Shown here piece after piece: positions 54,741 to 63,916 of a stretch of DNA of 64,000 bases (its first letter is position 1; the number at the start of each line of letters is the position of its first letter). Origin of the DNA: an uncultured bacterium. Lineage in GTDB: Bacteria > Planctomycetota > UBA8108 > UBA1146. The position numbers and the translations under genes were made by a program. The notes beneath the pieces are model-generated. The model was given only the letters and a program-made list of their open reading frames with translations, was not told where the DNA came from and did not search any database. Location of the stretch: positions 1 to 64,000 of the forward strand of contig CAJXMG010000010.1 in assembly GCA_913056395.1 (NCBI GenBank). Reading direction: 5' to 3'.

Positions 54741-56051
54741 CTACTCTTCGTGATTGCGGGAGGCGCCGAGGAAGGCTCGGGGGTCTGCCGCATCCCTTAA
54801 ACCGTCACCCAGGAAGTTGTAGGCGAGAACGGCAAGGAAGATGAAGAAACCAGGGATGATCAGCCAGGGGTTGTACTTCATCACTTCCGTGACCTGGCAG
54901 TCCTTCAGCAAAAGTCCCCAGGACGAATCAGGCTCCGTAATGCCAAAGCCCAGATAGGAGAGGGCGACCTCTCCAAGGATGTAGTAGGGCACGTAGAGGG
55001 TGGCGGTCACGATGACGATGGATGCGGTGTTGGGCAGCAGGTGGCGCAGGATTACCCGAAGGGAAGAGCCTCCCAGTGAGCGGGCCGCAAGGGCGTACTC
55101 ACTTTCGCGCAGGCTGAGAACCATTCCGCGAATCATGCGACCTGTACTTGCCCAGCCGACGATGGCGAGAATGGCGACGATCATGATGTACGTCTGCCGC
55201 GACGTCAGGTCATTGGGCAACGCATAACGCAGTGTCAGGATCAGGTAGAGCCCGGGGATCGCCAGGAGCAGTTCGACCAGTCGCATCAACAGGAAGTCCC
55301 AGATGCCTCCGAAGTATCCCGCAAGCCCGCCGATGAAGAGGCCGATGGAAATGCTGATAAAGATGCCGATCAGGCCGACGGAAAGAGATACCTGGCCGCC
55401 GTAGAGAATGCGCGTCCACAGGTCGCGACCCAGAACGTCGGTTCCCAGAAGGAACAGCCCGGCGTGAAGGTTGGGTTCCTGTGGAATGTCGGCCGGGGAC
55501 AGGCCCATCAAGTGAGTATGGCCGAAGACCTTGAAGAAACCGCAGAGACTGAAGACTTCATGTTCTTCTTCGGCCTGAACAAAGAAACGTACAGGAATAC
55601 TGTGAGTTTGATCCTCGGCAAGGATGTACTCCATCTCGCCATATTCATCCCAGGATTCGTATTCTCTCAGTGGGTGGACGTGAGGGCGAAGAGTGAAATT
55701 TCCTTCGCTGTCATGGAAATGCACTCCGCCGTCGAACCAGTTCCAGCGCTTTTCATAACTGGGAAGAAGGATCTCGTTGAAATTTTCATCCTCTGCGAGG
55801 ATTTCTCCGGTTTTTACAATGGTGTACCCGCCGAAGAGCATCGGTCCGTACTTGACGGTGTACTTGTTGGTGTCGTTCATCCCATAGGGAGCGATAAATC
55901 CACCAAAGCTGCACATCAGATAGAGGACGATCAGAGTCAGTCCTCCGGTCATCGCCAATTTGTTTTTGCGCAATCGCATCCACAAAATTGCCCAGGGGCC
56001 GCGTGGGGGTGGCATTCCGGAGTCGTTGCTTTTGTCTTTGGAGCTATTCAT
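54741..56051 (-). CDS. Peptide ABC transporter permease, OppC/DppC type, with large periplasmic insert
   Basis: A 436-residue inner-membrane permease, versus about 300 normally. After the first helix there is a roughly 130-residue hydrophilic insert (about 60-185). Then comes the standard core: 'GTDVLGRDLWTRILYGGQVSL', the EAA loop around 'AARSLGGSSLRVILRHLLPN' and a C-terminal 'NFLGDGLRDAADPR'. It pairs with the upstream OppB-type permease, whose stop touches its start. Substrate is likely oligopeptides, judged by family only. Confidence 0.88.
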   Translation of the reverse strand: MNSSKDKSNDSGMPPPRGPWAILWMRLRKNKLAMTGGLTLIVLYLMCSFGGFIAPYGMNDTNKYTVKYGPMLFGGYTIVKTGEILAEDENFNEILLPSYEKRWNWFDGGVHFHDSEGNFTLRPHVHPLREYESWDEYGEMEYILAEDQTHSIPVRFFVQAEEEHEVFSLCGFFKVFGHTHLMGLSPADIPQEPNLHAGLFLLGTDVLGRDLWTRILYGGQVSLSVGLIGIFISISIGLFIGGLAGYFGGIWDFLLMRLVELLLAIPGLYLILTLRYALPNDLTSRQTYIMIVAILAIVGWASTGRMIRGMVLSLRESEYALAARSLGGSSLRVILRHLLPNTASIVIVTATLYVPYYILGEVALSYLGFGITEPDSSWGLLLKDCQVTEVMKYNPWLIIPGFFIFLAVLAYNFLGDGLRDAADPRAFLGASRNHEE

Positions 56052-57226
56052 CAGGACAACCTCACCCTCGGGTCCACCACGGCAAGGAGTATGTCCGCGG
56101 CCAGATTGCCAAAGACCAGCAACAGAGTGGAGATCAACACACTGGCAAGTACCAGCGGCTCGTCCTTTGCGCTGATCGCTTCAAAGATCAGGCGCCCCAA
56201 TCCAGGCCAGTTCATGACGATTTCGACCAACAACGATCCACTGAGAAGGCTGGCGAGTGAGTAGCCGAACAGGGTCACCAGCGGATTGACTGCGTTGCGA
56301 AAGGCGTGCTTGAAAAGGACGCCCTGCTCTGAAACTCCCTTGGCCCGTGCCGTGCGCACGTAATCCTGACCCAGCGCCTCGATCATGTTGCCTCGGGCCT
56401 GTCGCATGTATCCCGCCATGGCTGAAGTACCCAGTACCAGTGCGGGCAGGAAGAGGTGATGGATCCGATTGGCAATTTTGCCAAAGAATCCGTACTGGTC
56501 GTAATCGAGAGAGCGCATGTCACCGATGGGGAACCAGCCGGTGTACGAGGCGAAGAGCATCGCCAATAGCGCAAAGAAAACAGTCGGAATCGACAGGCCA
56601 AGAAAGGCGATGATTCCGGCGCTGTGGTCCAGTCGGGAATTGGGCTTCACGGCGGCGAAGATCCCGAGGGGAACACCCAGTCCATAGGCGATGACCAGGG
56701 CGGCCAGAGACAGGGTCAACGTGTTCAGCAGTCTTTCGGCGATGATGCCGAAGACGGGACGGTTGAATTTGTAAGAAGTTCCAAAGTCCAGAGTCAGGGC
56801 ATTGAAAAGCCATGAGAAGAAACCTTCGACGGCGCCCACCTTGCGGTAGACCACAGCCTCGTCGTCGCACTGGTACTGGATTCCGTCGATCTGGAATTTG
56901 AGCAGGCTGCGGCTGGCTTCCTTGGCGTGTACTGGGCTTCCGTCCTTGCGGATCACCGGTCGATCTCCACCTTCGTCTGCGAAGGACCAGCGATGGCCGT
57001 CATCCGAAAACTCACCGATGGCCACCAACTGGTTTCGATCCAGCCTGACCAACAGTCCCGCGTTCTCTTTTTGACGCAGGACTTCCGTGGTGGAGCGGGT
57101 GGGGTCCGCTTCCATTTGGCTGTAGAAATCCCCCGGCGCCTGCTTCAGAAGCAGGAAGGTCAGAAATGAAACCACCAGAACCAGAGGCGGAATCGACAGC
57201 AGTCGTCGCAGGCTGAAAGTCAGCAA
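56051..57226 (-). CDS. Peptide ABC transporter permease, OppB/DppB type, with periplasmic insert
   Basis: A 391-residue inner-membrane permease with six predicted helices. Between the first helix and the core lies an extra segment of about 100 residues (35-135) including 'SQMEADPTRSTTEVLRQKENA' in part. The core has 'LTLDFGTSYKFNRPV', 'GYMRQARGNMIEALGQDYVR' and the EAA loop 'ARAKGVSEQGVLFKHAFRNA'. The start is TTG. It is 15 nt after the binding-protein gene and overlaps the OppC gene, so SBP-permease-permease form one operon. Confidence 0.88.
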   Translation of the reverse strand: MLTFSLRRLLSIPPLVLVVSFLTFLLLKQAPGDFYSQMEADPTRSTTEVLRQKENAGLLVRLDRNQLVAIGEFSDDGHRWSFADEGGDRPVIRKDGSPVHAKEASRSLLKFQIDGIQYQCDDEAVVYRKVGAVEGFFSWLFNALTLDFGTSYKFNRPVFGIIAERLLNTLTLSLAALVIAYGLGVPLGIFAAVKPNSRLDHSAGIIAFLGLSIPTVFFALLAMLFASYTGWFPIGDMRSLDYDQYGFFGKIANRIHHLFLPALVLGTSAMAGYMRQARGNMIEALGQDYVRTARAKGVSEQGVLFKHAFRNAVNPLVTLFGYSLASLLSGSLLVEIVMNWPGLGRLIFEAISAKDEPLVLASVLISTLLLVFGNLAADILLAVVDPRVRLS

Positions 57227-57241
57227 GTCTTTTTCCTCACC

Positions 57242-59200
57242 CTAGGGTTGTGCTTTCCACAGGGATTCGAGATTCCATGTCATCTGTGGTCGCAGAAGAC
57301 TGGGCCACAGATTGCCGATACGTCCCTCCTGGGAAGCAGCGTAGGAGTTGGCGGCGATCAGGTAGAGGATCGGAATGTTCTGTCCGATCAGTTCCTGAAC
57401 CTCGTCGTAGTACTTTTTGCGAACCTTGTCGTCGAGTTCCTCATCCATCATGGCCATGAGGTTGTCGATGCGTGCTTCCCACTCAGTGGCCGGTTCCGGT
57501 TGCTGCGGATACCAGGCGTGGAGGCGGCCGCTGGAGAGGGTGATGTTCTTGCCATTGGCCGGATCAGGGGGAACACCGGATCCCCAACCGAGCAGGATCA
57601 TGTCCCATTTGTGGCTGTCGCGGAGGCTGGTCACAAGATCATTGAAGACGATGGGTTTGAAGTTGATCTCCAGGCCGAGGTTGACCAAGTCCTTGCTGAT
57701 CAGGTTGCCTACCTGCTGGCGCAGGTTGTTCTCCACGTTGGTGTTCAGGGAGAAGCTGATCTTGCGTCCCTTGTCGTCCTCGCGAACGCCATCCCCGTCC
57801 CGGTCGGTCCAGCCCATGTCGTCGAGGATCTTTTTGGCTTTGTCGAGGTCGAAGGGATACTTCGGCACTCCGGCGTGATACCAGGATTTGTTACCCGGGG
57901 TAATGCTGGACCAGATCGCCGTGGCTCTGCCCTGGAATGCGGTACGCTTGATCCCGTCCCGGTCGATGGCGTGATTGACTGCCTTACGGAATTGCAGATT
58001 GTTGAACCAGTAGGCTTTGGCTTCATCGACAAAAGGCTCACCGGTATCCGGGTTTTTGCCCGGGTGAAGATTGAAGCAGACCCAGTTGCTGTTGAGGCTA
58101 ACGCCGAGACGGATCAGGCTCGCCTTCGCTGCCTTTTCCATCGCCACTGCTTCGCGGAAATGGTCGGCGGGAACGTCTTCGAAGATGTCCAATTCGCCCG
58201 CTTCAAACTTTTGCCACATCAGGTTCGAATCCTTGACGAGAACGATGACGACCTCGTCCAGATAGGGAAGACGCTGCTGGCGAGAATCCACTTTCCAATA
58301 GTGGGGATTTCGCTGGTAGACGATCTTTTCAGCGGGGACGTACTGTTTGAGGACAAAGGGGCCGCAGCCGACAAGATCGGCAGGGTCTGCATTGGAAGTC
58401 ATCTGTTGAAGAAGAGTGGGATCCTTCTCCTGAAGGTGATCGCGCCACTTGTGCTCCGGGATGATGCTGACATTGCCGACGTGGGTCAGGAATTGGGAAT
58501 CGATCCGCTTCAATTTGAAGACGAGGGCATTCCGTTCCTTGTCCGCCATCACCTCTGGAAGTTCGCCTGTTTCAGGGTGCTTGAATCCGTCCTTGATACT
58601 GGTGGCGATCTGCGGGTGAAACACCGCCTGAAATGAGAAGAGGGCATCTTCCACATTCATTTCTTCTCCATCGGACCAGCGAATGCCATCGCGGATGAAG
58701 AAGGTCCAGGTCAACTGGTCATCGGAAACTTCCCAGCTCTTGGCAAGTGCAGGTTCCCTTTGCCATTTGCCGTTGTTGTAGGTCACCAGCGGTGAGAAGA
58801 CGAGGGCGCGGATCTCCTGGTCGGTCGCCCCTTTCGGTTCCACCGGGTTGAAGGTCTCCACCTCTCCCAAAATTGCATAAACAAATCGGCCACCGTAGGT
58901 TCCGGTGCGATCGACGACGACGGCATCGGGGCTGACTTCTCCACTGAATGCGGGGGAGGGAACGCCAACGGGCTGGGAGGGATCTGGCTTCGGTTCCTCC
59001 GGGCGATCCATTTTGCTGATGCGCACAACCCTGGGTTTGGTGGGGGCATCCTGCGACCCCGTCTGTTGATTGGAGGCATCTCCGCCGGGAGGCGTCACAG
59101 GTGCTGCCGGTCTTTCGGCTGTGCAGCCTGCGATCAACAGGGTGATCGTCAGGAAGTACAGAGCGCTCCAGCGAAGAGGGTTTCTTGAAATCGAAATCAT
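57242..59200 (-). CDS. Peptide ABC transporter substrate-binding lipoprotein
   Basis: A 652-residue SBP_bac_5 family lipoprotein. The lipobox is 'LLIAGC' near residue 27, followed by a Pro-rich linker of about 85 residues that may help it span the envelope. The ligand-binding lobes show 'FNPVEPKGATDQEIRALVFSP', 'VSDDQLTWTFFIRDGIRWSDG', 'VNHAIDRDGIKRTAFQG' and 'NIPILYLIAAN'. It captures oligopeptides or similar for the downstream permeases. ATG 59200 is the start directly before the signal peptide; a longer frame to 59425 has no signal. It is divergent from a second transporter. Confidence 0.9.
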   Translation of the reverse strand: MISISRNPLRWSALYFLTITLLIAGCTAERPAAPVTPPGGDASNQQTGSQDAPTKPRVVRISKMDRPEEPKPDPSQPVGVPSPAFSGEVSPDAVVVDRTGTYGGRFVYAILGEVETFNPVEPKGATDQEIRALVFSPLVTYNNGKWQREPALAKSWEVSDDQLTWTFFIRDGIRWSDGEEMNVEDALFSFQAVFHPQIATSIKDGFKHPETGELPEVMADKERNALVFKLKRIDSQFLTHVGNVSIIPEHKWRDHLQEKDPTLLQQMTSNADPADLVGCGPFVLKQYVPAEKIVYQRNPHYWKVDSRQQRLPYLDEVVIVLVKDSNLMWQKFEAGELDIFEDVPADHFREAVAMEKAAKASLIRLGVSLNSNWVCFNLHPGKNPDTGEPFVDEAKAYWFNNLQFRKAVNHAIDRDGIKRTAFQGRATAIWSSITPGNKSWYHAGVPKYPFDLDKAKKILDDMGWTDRDGDGVREDDKGRKISFSLNTNVENNLRQQVGNLISKDLVNLGLEINFKPIVFNDLVTSLRDSHKWDMILLGWGSGVPPDPANGKNITLSSGRLHAWYPQQPEPATEWEARIDNLMAMMDEELDDKVRKKYYDEVQELIGQNIPILYLIAANSYAASQEGRIGNLWPSLLRPQMTWNLESLWKAQP

Positions 59201-59485
59201 GTGGGATACCTGTTTTTCGTTCTGTTGACCCTGAAGACCGGGATTCCAATGGGCAGGGCGACGAAAGGGGCTGCTCTGCGGAAAACAGGTCTCAAGCGGG
59301 GAGGATAACCCATCCACTCCGGAAGGCCACGGGATTCGGGAGGGTGGTGAAAGGCCCAAAAGGTCCAATATTCGCGGGTAGGTCGCAGTTTTCCCGGTTT
59401 TCGTATACCTTGCTTCCGGACGCACCCGTGATTGTCAGATCAAGATGGACCGGGAGTCCCTTTTCTCGTCGATAATGAGGTTGTC
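59201..59485. other. Divergent promoter region between two peptide transporter operons
   Basis: This holds the start regions of two opposing operons. The only clear sites are the ribosome-binding sites next to each gene: GAGG before the plus-strand gene, and a weak AGGT before the minus-strand one. I see no convincing -35/-10 pair, riboswitch or terminator. Confidence 0.4.
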
Positions 59486-61195
59486 ATGTTTTCCGAGACT
59501 CTGCGCTTTCCGAGATTGTTTCGATTCACTGCTCTGCTTTTGTTCCCGCTTCTTGCAGGAGGAATGGCGGGTTGCACCAGCCAGCCATCCAGTTCCGGGC
59601 CTCAGGAAATCCAGAGTGTGGCTGCGCCTTCTCCTGAAAATATTTTCCGCATCCCGTTGATGACCAATCCTCCCGATCTGGATCCGATTCTGGTTTCCGA
59701 TACCACATCTTCAGGGGTGGCAACGAAACTCTTTACCAGCCTCTACGATTACACACCCGAACTGGAGCTGGAGCCCTGTCTCGCCAAAGAGATGCCGACG
59801 ATTTCCGAGGACGGTCGAGTCTACGACATCCAATTGCGGAATGATGTGCGTTTCACCAACGGGAGAGCGGTGACCGCTGCAGATATGAAGTACAGCATCC
59901 AGCGACTGGCTTCAGTCCGGTCAAAGCGGACCAATCTGGTAGAAAAGATCGTTGGAGCCAAGGAAGCGATTGCAGGTGCCAGTAAATCGCAGGAGGTCTC
60001 TCCGGAAATACCCGGGATCGAGGTTGTGGGAGACCATTCCTTGAGAATCACCCTGATTGAATCGTCCCCGCCCTTTATCAACAAGCTGGCGATGGTCAAT
60101 ACTGCGGCGGTTCCGCGAGAGGTGATCGAAGAGATCGGTGACAAATTCTCACGGAATCCCGTTGGATCAGGCCCCTTTACACTGACCGAGTGGAAAGAGG
60201 GGGTCTCTCTCAAGTTGACCGCCAATCAGGACTACTTTGAGGGCGCACCCAAACTGGCTGGAATCCACTACCGGGTGATCCCGGAGCCCTTGGCTCAACT
60301 GGAAGAGTACAAAGCAGGAAACTTCGATATTCTCGCCGCGACCCAGGGAGTCTATCCCAAATGGAAGAACTCCAACCGTGCCAATGAAGTCCGCTTCTGG
60401 CCGTCTCTGGCGGTCCAGTACTACGGGTTCAACCTGAAAAAAGAGGGATCTCCCTACGCCGGATATTCGGACAGTGCCCGCAAGTTGCGCGAAGCCATCA
60501 ATTTGGCGGTCGACCGCAAGTTTTTGGGTGAGGTCCTTTTGGAAGGACGTTCCTATCCCGCCAATGGAATTCTTCCTCCCGGAATCTTTGGACACAACAG
60601 TGAGCGCCCGGCATTCACGCAGGACGTAGAGAAAGCGAAGGCCCTTCTCGCAGAAGCGGGGTATCCCAATGGTGAAGGCCTTCCTCCGGTGGATCTGTGG
60701 TTCAACACCCAGGGAGATAATGCAAAAATCGCCCAGGCGGTTCAGGCGGATCTGAAAAAGGTCGGCATCGAAATCGGTTTGAAGATGCTCGACTGGGCAG
60801 CCTTCATCGAGGCGACCGATGCGGGGGAGCCTCCTTTCTTCCGTTTGGGATGGGTGGCTTCCTATCCCGATGCGGAATACTTCCTGGCGTCACTTTTCCA
60901 TACCAAGAATCAGGGCTCCCAGGGCAATGTGTCCTTCTACAGCAATCCTGAAGTGGACAAGTTGATCGATGATTCCTACGCAGAAACCGATCCCGCCAAA
61001 CGCGTGGAGCTGCTCAAGCAGGCGGAATCCCGAATCATCGCAGACAGTCCCTGGCTCTTCCTGCTCTTCGGGCAGGAGACGGTTCTGCTCAAGCCCTATG
61101 TGCGGAACTACAACCCGACAGGAATGTGTGACGATGTTCAGGGGAATTACGTTCGCTGGCATCTGGTTGAGATCGACGCCGGGAATCAGGGATAG
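59486..61195 (+). CDS. Peptide ABC transporter substrate-binding lipoprotein (second system)
   Basis: A 569-residue SBP_bac_5 family lipoprotein with lipobox 'GGMAGC' near residue 30. Family stretches are 'NPPDLDPILVSDTTSSGVATK', partly conserved, 'EDGRVYDIQLRNDVRFTNGR', 'NPVGSGPFTLTEWKEG', 'INLAVDRKFLGEVLLEGR' and 'FFRLGWVASYPDAEYFL'. The 'YPD' pattern near the C-terminus is typical of Dpp/Opp binding proteins. ATG 59486 follows GAGGTTGTC. It is clearly a different paralogue from the divergent binding protein. Confidence 0.92.
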   Translation: MFSETLRFPRLFRFTALLLFPLLAGGMAGCTSQPSSSGPQEIQSVAAPSPENIFRIPLMTNPPDLDPILVSDTTSSGVATKLFTSLYDYTPELELEPCLAKEMPTISEDGRVYDIQLRNDVRFTNGRAVTAADMKYSIQRLASVRSKRTNLVEKIVGAKEAIAGASKSQEVSPEIPGIEVVGDHSLRITLIESSPPFINKLAMVNTAAVPREVIEEIGDKFSRNPVGSGPFTLTEWKEGVSLKLTANQDYFEGAPKLAGIHYRVIPEPLAQLEEYKAGNFDILAATQGVYPKWKNSNRANEVRFWPSLAVQYYGFNLKKEGSPYAGYSDSARKLREAINLAVDRKFLGEVLLEGRSYPANGILPPGIFGHNSERPAFTQDVEKAKALLAEAGYPNGEGLPPVDLWFNTQGDNAKIAQAVQADLKKVGIEIGLKMLDWAAFIEATDAGEPPFFRLGWVASYPDAEYFLASLFHTKNQGSQGNVSFYSNPEVDKLIDDSYAETDPAKRVELLKQAESRIIADSPWLFLLFGQETVLLKPYVRNYNPTGMCDDVQGNYVRWHLVEIDAGNQG

Positions 61196-61209
61196 GTTCG
61201 GGAGATCTC

Positions 61210-62157
61210 TTGCTTGCCTATACTCTGAGAAGACTGTTTCAGGCGATTCCGGTGATCCTGCTGGTCACCCTGATCGTGTTTTTGCTGAATGCCTCGATTC
61301 CCGGTGATCCGGGGCGCATTCGTCTTGGGCAAAGAGCGGATCCCGCAGCGGTGGACGCCTACAACGAACAGCGTGGATACAACGATCCACTGATCGTCCA
61401 GTACGGGAAATACCTGTGGCGCCTCTTCGTTCATTTCGATCTCGGTGAATCGGACGTCAAAGCGGGCAAAAGCGTCAATGAGATTCTCGAGGACGCCTTT
61501 CTCGTGACACTGCGATTGGCGCTCCTTTCCATCGTGGTGGCCCTCTTCATCGGCATCAGTGCAGGAGTGCTCTCGGCTGTCAAAAGTCGCAGCGTCATCG
61601 ATTACGTGTCGATGCTGGTCGCCATTCTGGGCGTCTCCATGCCTGTGTTCTGGCTGGGAATCCTGATGATCATTTACGTGGCGCCTGCTCTTGGTTTGCC
61701 GCGAACCGGTTTTGACGATTCAAGTGCCTGGGCTGCCCTGAGATCGCTGGCGATGCCTGCATTTGCATTGGGACTCCTGTCCTCTGCCACCATTGCTCGC
61801 CTGAGCCGTTCTGCGATGTTGGACGTGATGACTCAGGATTATATTCGCACGGCACGTTCCAAGGGGGTCGGTGAAGCGAGCGTGGTCCTCAAGCATGGCA
61901 TGCGCAACGCGGCGATTCCGATTGTCACCGTCGTCGGCAACTCCTTTGGATACCTGTTGGTGGGAGCGGTATTGACTGAAACGGTTTTCGCTCTTCCTGG
62001 ATTGGGCCGCGAGGTGGTGGAAGCGATCAAGATGCGCGATCGGGAGTTGATCACCGGTGGCATCCTGTTGATGTCTTTCGTTTTCATCGGCGTCAATCTG
62101 CTGGTGGATCTTTCCTACGCCTGGTTCGACCCGAGGATTCGTGATGACCGCAGCTAG
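61210..62157 (+). CDS. Peptide ABC transporter permease, DppB type
   Basis: A 315-residue permease of normal length, six helices. It shows 'LRRLFQAIPVILLVTLIVFLL', 'FDLGESDVKAGKSVNEIL', 'VLDVMTQDYIRTARSKGV' (approximately), the EAA loop 'ARSKGVGEASVVLKHGMRNA' and 'ETVFALPGLGREVVEAI'. The start is TTG after GGGAG. It lies 14 nt after the binding-protein gene and overlaps the next permease. Confidence 0.94.
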   Translation: MLAYTLRRLFQAIPVILLVTLIVFLLNASIPGDPGRIRLGQRADPAAVDAYNEQRGYNDPLIVQYGKYLWRLFVHFDLGESDVKAGKSVNEILEDAFLVTLRLALLSIVVALFIGISAGVLSAVKSRSVIDYVSMLVAILGVSMPVFWLGILMIIYVAPALGLPRTGFDDSSAWAALRSLAMPAFALGLLSSATIARLSRSAMLDVMTQDYIRTARSKGVGEASVVLKHGMRNAAIPIVTVVGNSFGYLLVGAVLTETVFALPGLGREVVEAIKMRDRELITGGILLMSFVFIGVNLLVDLSYAWFDPRIRDDRS

Positions 62158-63043
62158 CACCATCGGAAAATCTCCGACTCAGATGGCCTTCAAGAGGCTG
62201 CGCAAGAACCTGCTCGCCATGCTGGGAGCCGCGGTGGTTCTGATCGTCGTCGTTCTCGCCTTCTTTCCGTCGTGGGTGGTTCCACACCATGCGGATGGAT
62301 CGGGCCCTTACACCGCCGCGGAACAGTTCCGCAGTGCGGAGACATGGCAAAAGCCGCCGGGAATTCCCGGGCATCCCCTGGGAACCGATGAGTTGGGGCG
62401 CGACGTCTGGACGCGAATCGTTTATGGAGCAGGCATTTCACTCCGGGTAGGTCTGGTCGGTACTGCGGTGGCAGTTCTGATCGGCCTGATTCTGGGCAGC
62501 CTCGCCGGGTTCCGTGGGGGGCGTGTCGACATGGTGATCAGTCGCCTGACCGATACTTTCTTCGCCTTCCCCAGTCTTTTGCTCATGATTGGAATTCTTG
62601 CGGTCTTTGAAAAACCCAATGAGATGGTGATCTTCGCCGCATTGGGACTGGTCGGTTGGCCGGGAGTCGCAAGAATTGTACGGGGGCAGGTGATTTCTCT
62701 GCGGGGCAGTGAGTTTGTGCTGGGAGCCCGGGCTCTTGGTCAAACCGACACCAAAATACTTCTCGGGCATCTGTTGCCGAACTGCATGGGACCGGTAGTT
62801 GTGGTTTCAACCCTGATGATCGCCGGAAACATCCTGGCAGAGGCGGGGCTCTCTTTCCTCGGTATCGGTTTGCCCCCTCCGAATCCTTCCTGGGGACGGA
62901 TGCTGGTCGACTCCAAAGAGTACTGGGTGGACATGCCGTGGATGGGCATCTTCCCAGGAGTTGCCATCATGTTCACCGTTCTCGGTTTCAACCTTTTGGG
63001 TGACGGTCTGCGGGATGCCTTCGATCCCAAGATGAAGGACTGA
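62144..63043 (+). CDS. Peptide ABC transporter permease, DppC type
   Basis: A 299-residue inner-membrane permease of normal length. It has 'HPLGTDELGRDVWTRIVYGAG', the EAA loop 'GARALGQTDTKILLGHLLPN', 'GLSFLGIGLPPPNPSWGRML' in part and 'GFNLLGDGLRDAFDPK'. ATG 62144 follows GAGG at 8 nt spacing; GTG 62141 is possible. No ATPase gene follows; the next gene is on the opposite strand. Confidence 0.94.
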   Translation: MTAASTIGKSPTQMAFKRLRKNLLAMLGAAVVLIVVVLAFFPSWVVPHHADGSGPYTAAEQFRSAETWQKPPGIPGHPLGTDELGRDVWTRIVYGAGISLRVGLVGTAVAVLIGLILGSLAGFRGGRVDMVISRLTDTFFAFPSLLLMIGILAVFEKPNEMVIFAALGLVGWPGVARIVRGQVISLRGSEFVLGARALGQTDTKILLGHLLPNCMGPVVVVSTLMIAGNILAEAGLSFLGIGLPPPNPSWGRMLVDSKEYWVDMPWMGIFPGVAIMFTVLGFNLLGDGLRDAFDPKMKD

Positions 63044-63046
63044 CCT

Positions 63047-63916
63047 TCACCGTTGCTTCGGGTCGAGAATCTTGCGCAACTGGTCTCCCAGGAGATTCAA
63101 CGCCAGCAGGGTCAAAGCCAAAGTGAGCGATGGATAGAGGATCAGCCACCACGCGGTTTGCACCGGATTCAGAACCTCAAAGGCATCCCGGGCGAGGGTT
63201 CCCCAGGAAACTGCGGGTGACTGGACACCCAATCCCAGGAAAGACAAAAACGCTTCAAAGAGCAGGACTCTGGGAACGATCAGGGTGACGGTCACGATGA
63301 TGGTCGGCATCAGGTTGGGAAGGACCTCACGCCAGAGGATCCGCTTTTGCGGGACTCCGAGAGCGGTCGCAGCCAAAGCCCACTCCCGATGACGGAGGAC
63401 ACGGGTTTCCCCTCTCACGATCCTCGCCATGGGAGTCCAGTAGACCGCTCCGAGGATCACAAAGAAAACTCCCAACCCTCCTCCGGATGCTTCCAGTGCG
63501 GAACCTCGCAAAACACTGGCGACCAGAATCACCAGAAAAACGAGGGGGATCGAATCGACGAGATCCACAAAGCGCATCAGCCAATGGTCTCTGCGGTCAC
63601 TGCCTCCACCGGAGATCAATCCATAACCGACACCCAGGATCAGTGCAGTCAGTGCTCCGGCAATTCCGCAGGCTATGGAGATACGTGTTCCCCTGAGGAT
63701 TCTGCTGAAGAGGTCCCGTCCCAATGCGTCGGTTCCAAACCAGTGTTCCTGAGAAGGGGCATTCAGGGCGACGGTGGAATCGGTTTCATGGGACAGTTCC
63801 AGAGGCAGCAGTGGAAGAAAGAGAGCCGTCAGGGTGACGATGGCCAGCCAAAGAATGGCGACGAAAGTGAACGGGTCCTTGAACAAGGCTGAGAGTATGG
63901 TCTTGAGAGGTTTCAT
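63047..63916 (-). CDS. Peptide ABC transporter permease, DppC type (third system)
   Basis: A 289-residue permease with 'HWFGTDALGRDLFSRILRGT', the EAA loop 'ATALGVPQKRILWREVLPN', 'FEAFLSFLGLGVQSPAVSWG' and 'LALNLLGDQLRKILDPK'. ATG 63916 overlaps the stop of the upstream permease fragment (ATGA). The sequence differs clearly from the other DppC-type proteins in this window, so it belongs to a third transporter whose other parts lie beyond the right edge. Confidence 0.93.
   Translation of the reverse strand: MKPLKTILSALFKDPFTFVAILWLAIVTLTALFLPLLPLELSHETDSTVALNAPSQEHWFGTDALGRDLFSRILRGTRISIACGIAGALTALILGVGYGLISGGGSDRRDHWLMRFVDLVDSIPLVFLVILVASVLRGSALEASGGGLGVFFVILGAVYWTPMARIVRGETRVLRHREWALAATALGVPQKRILWREVLPNLMPTIIVTVTLIVPRVLLFEAFLSFLGLGVQSPAVSWGTLARDAFEVLNPVQTAWWLILYPSLTLALTLLALNLLGDQLRKILDPKQR

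Noticed and set aside
57248-58636. 462-codon plus-strand open frame over the peptide-binding protein gene
   Set aside because: The minus strand encodes a clear SBP_bac_5 lipoprotein; this reading is a shadow.
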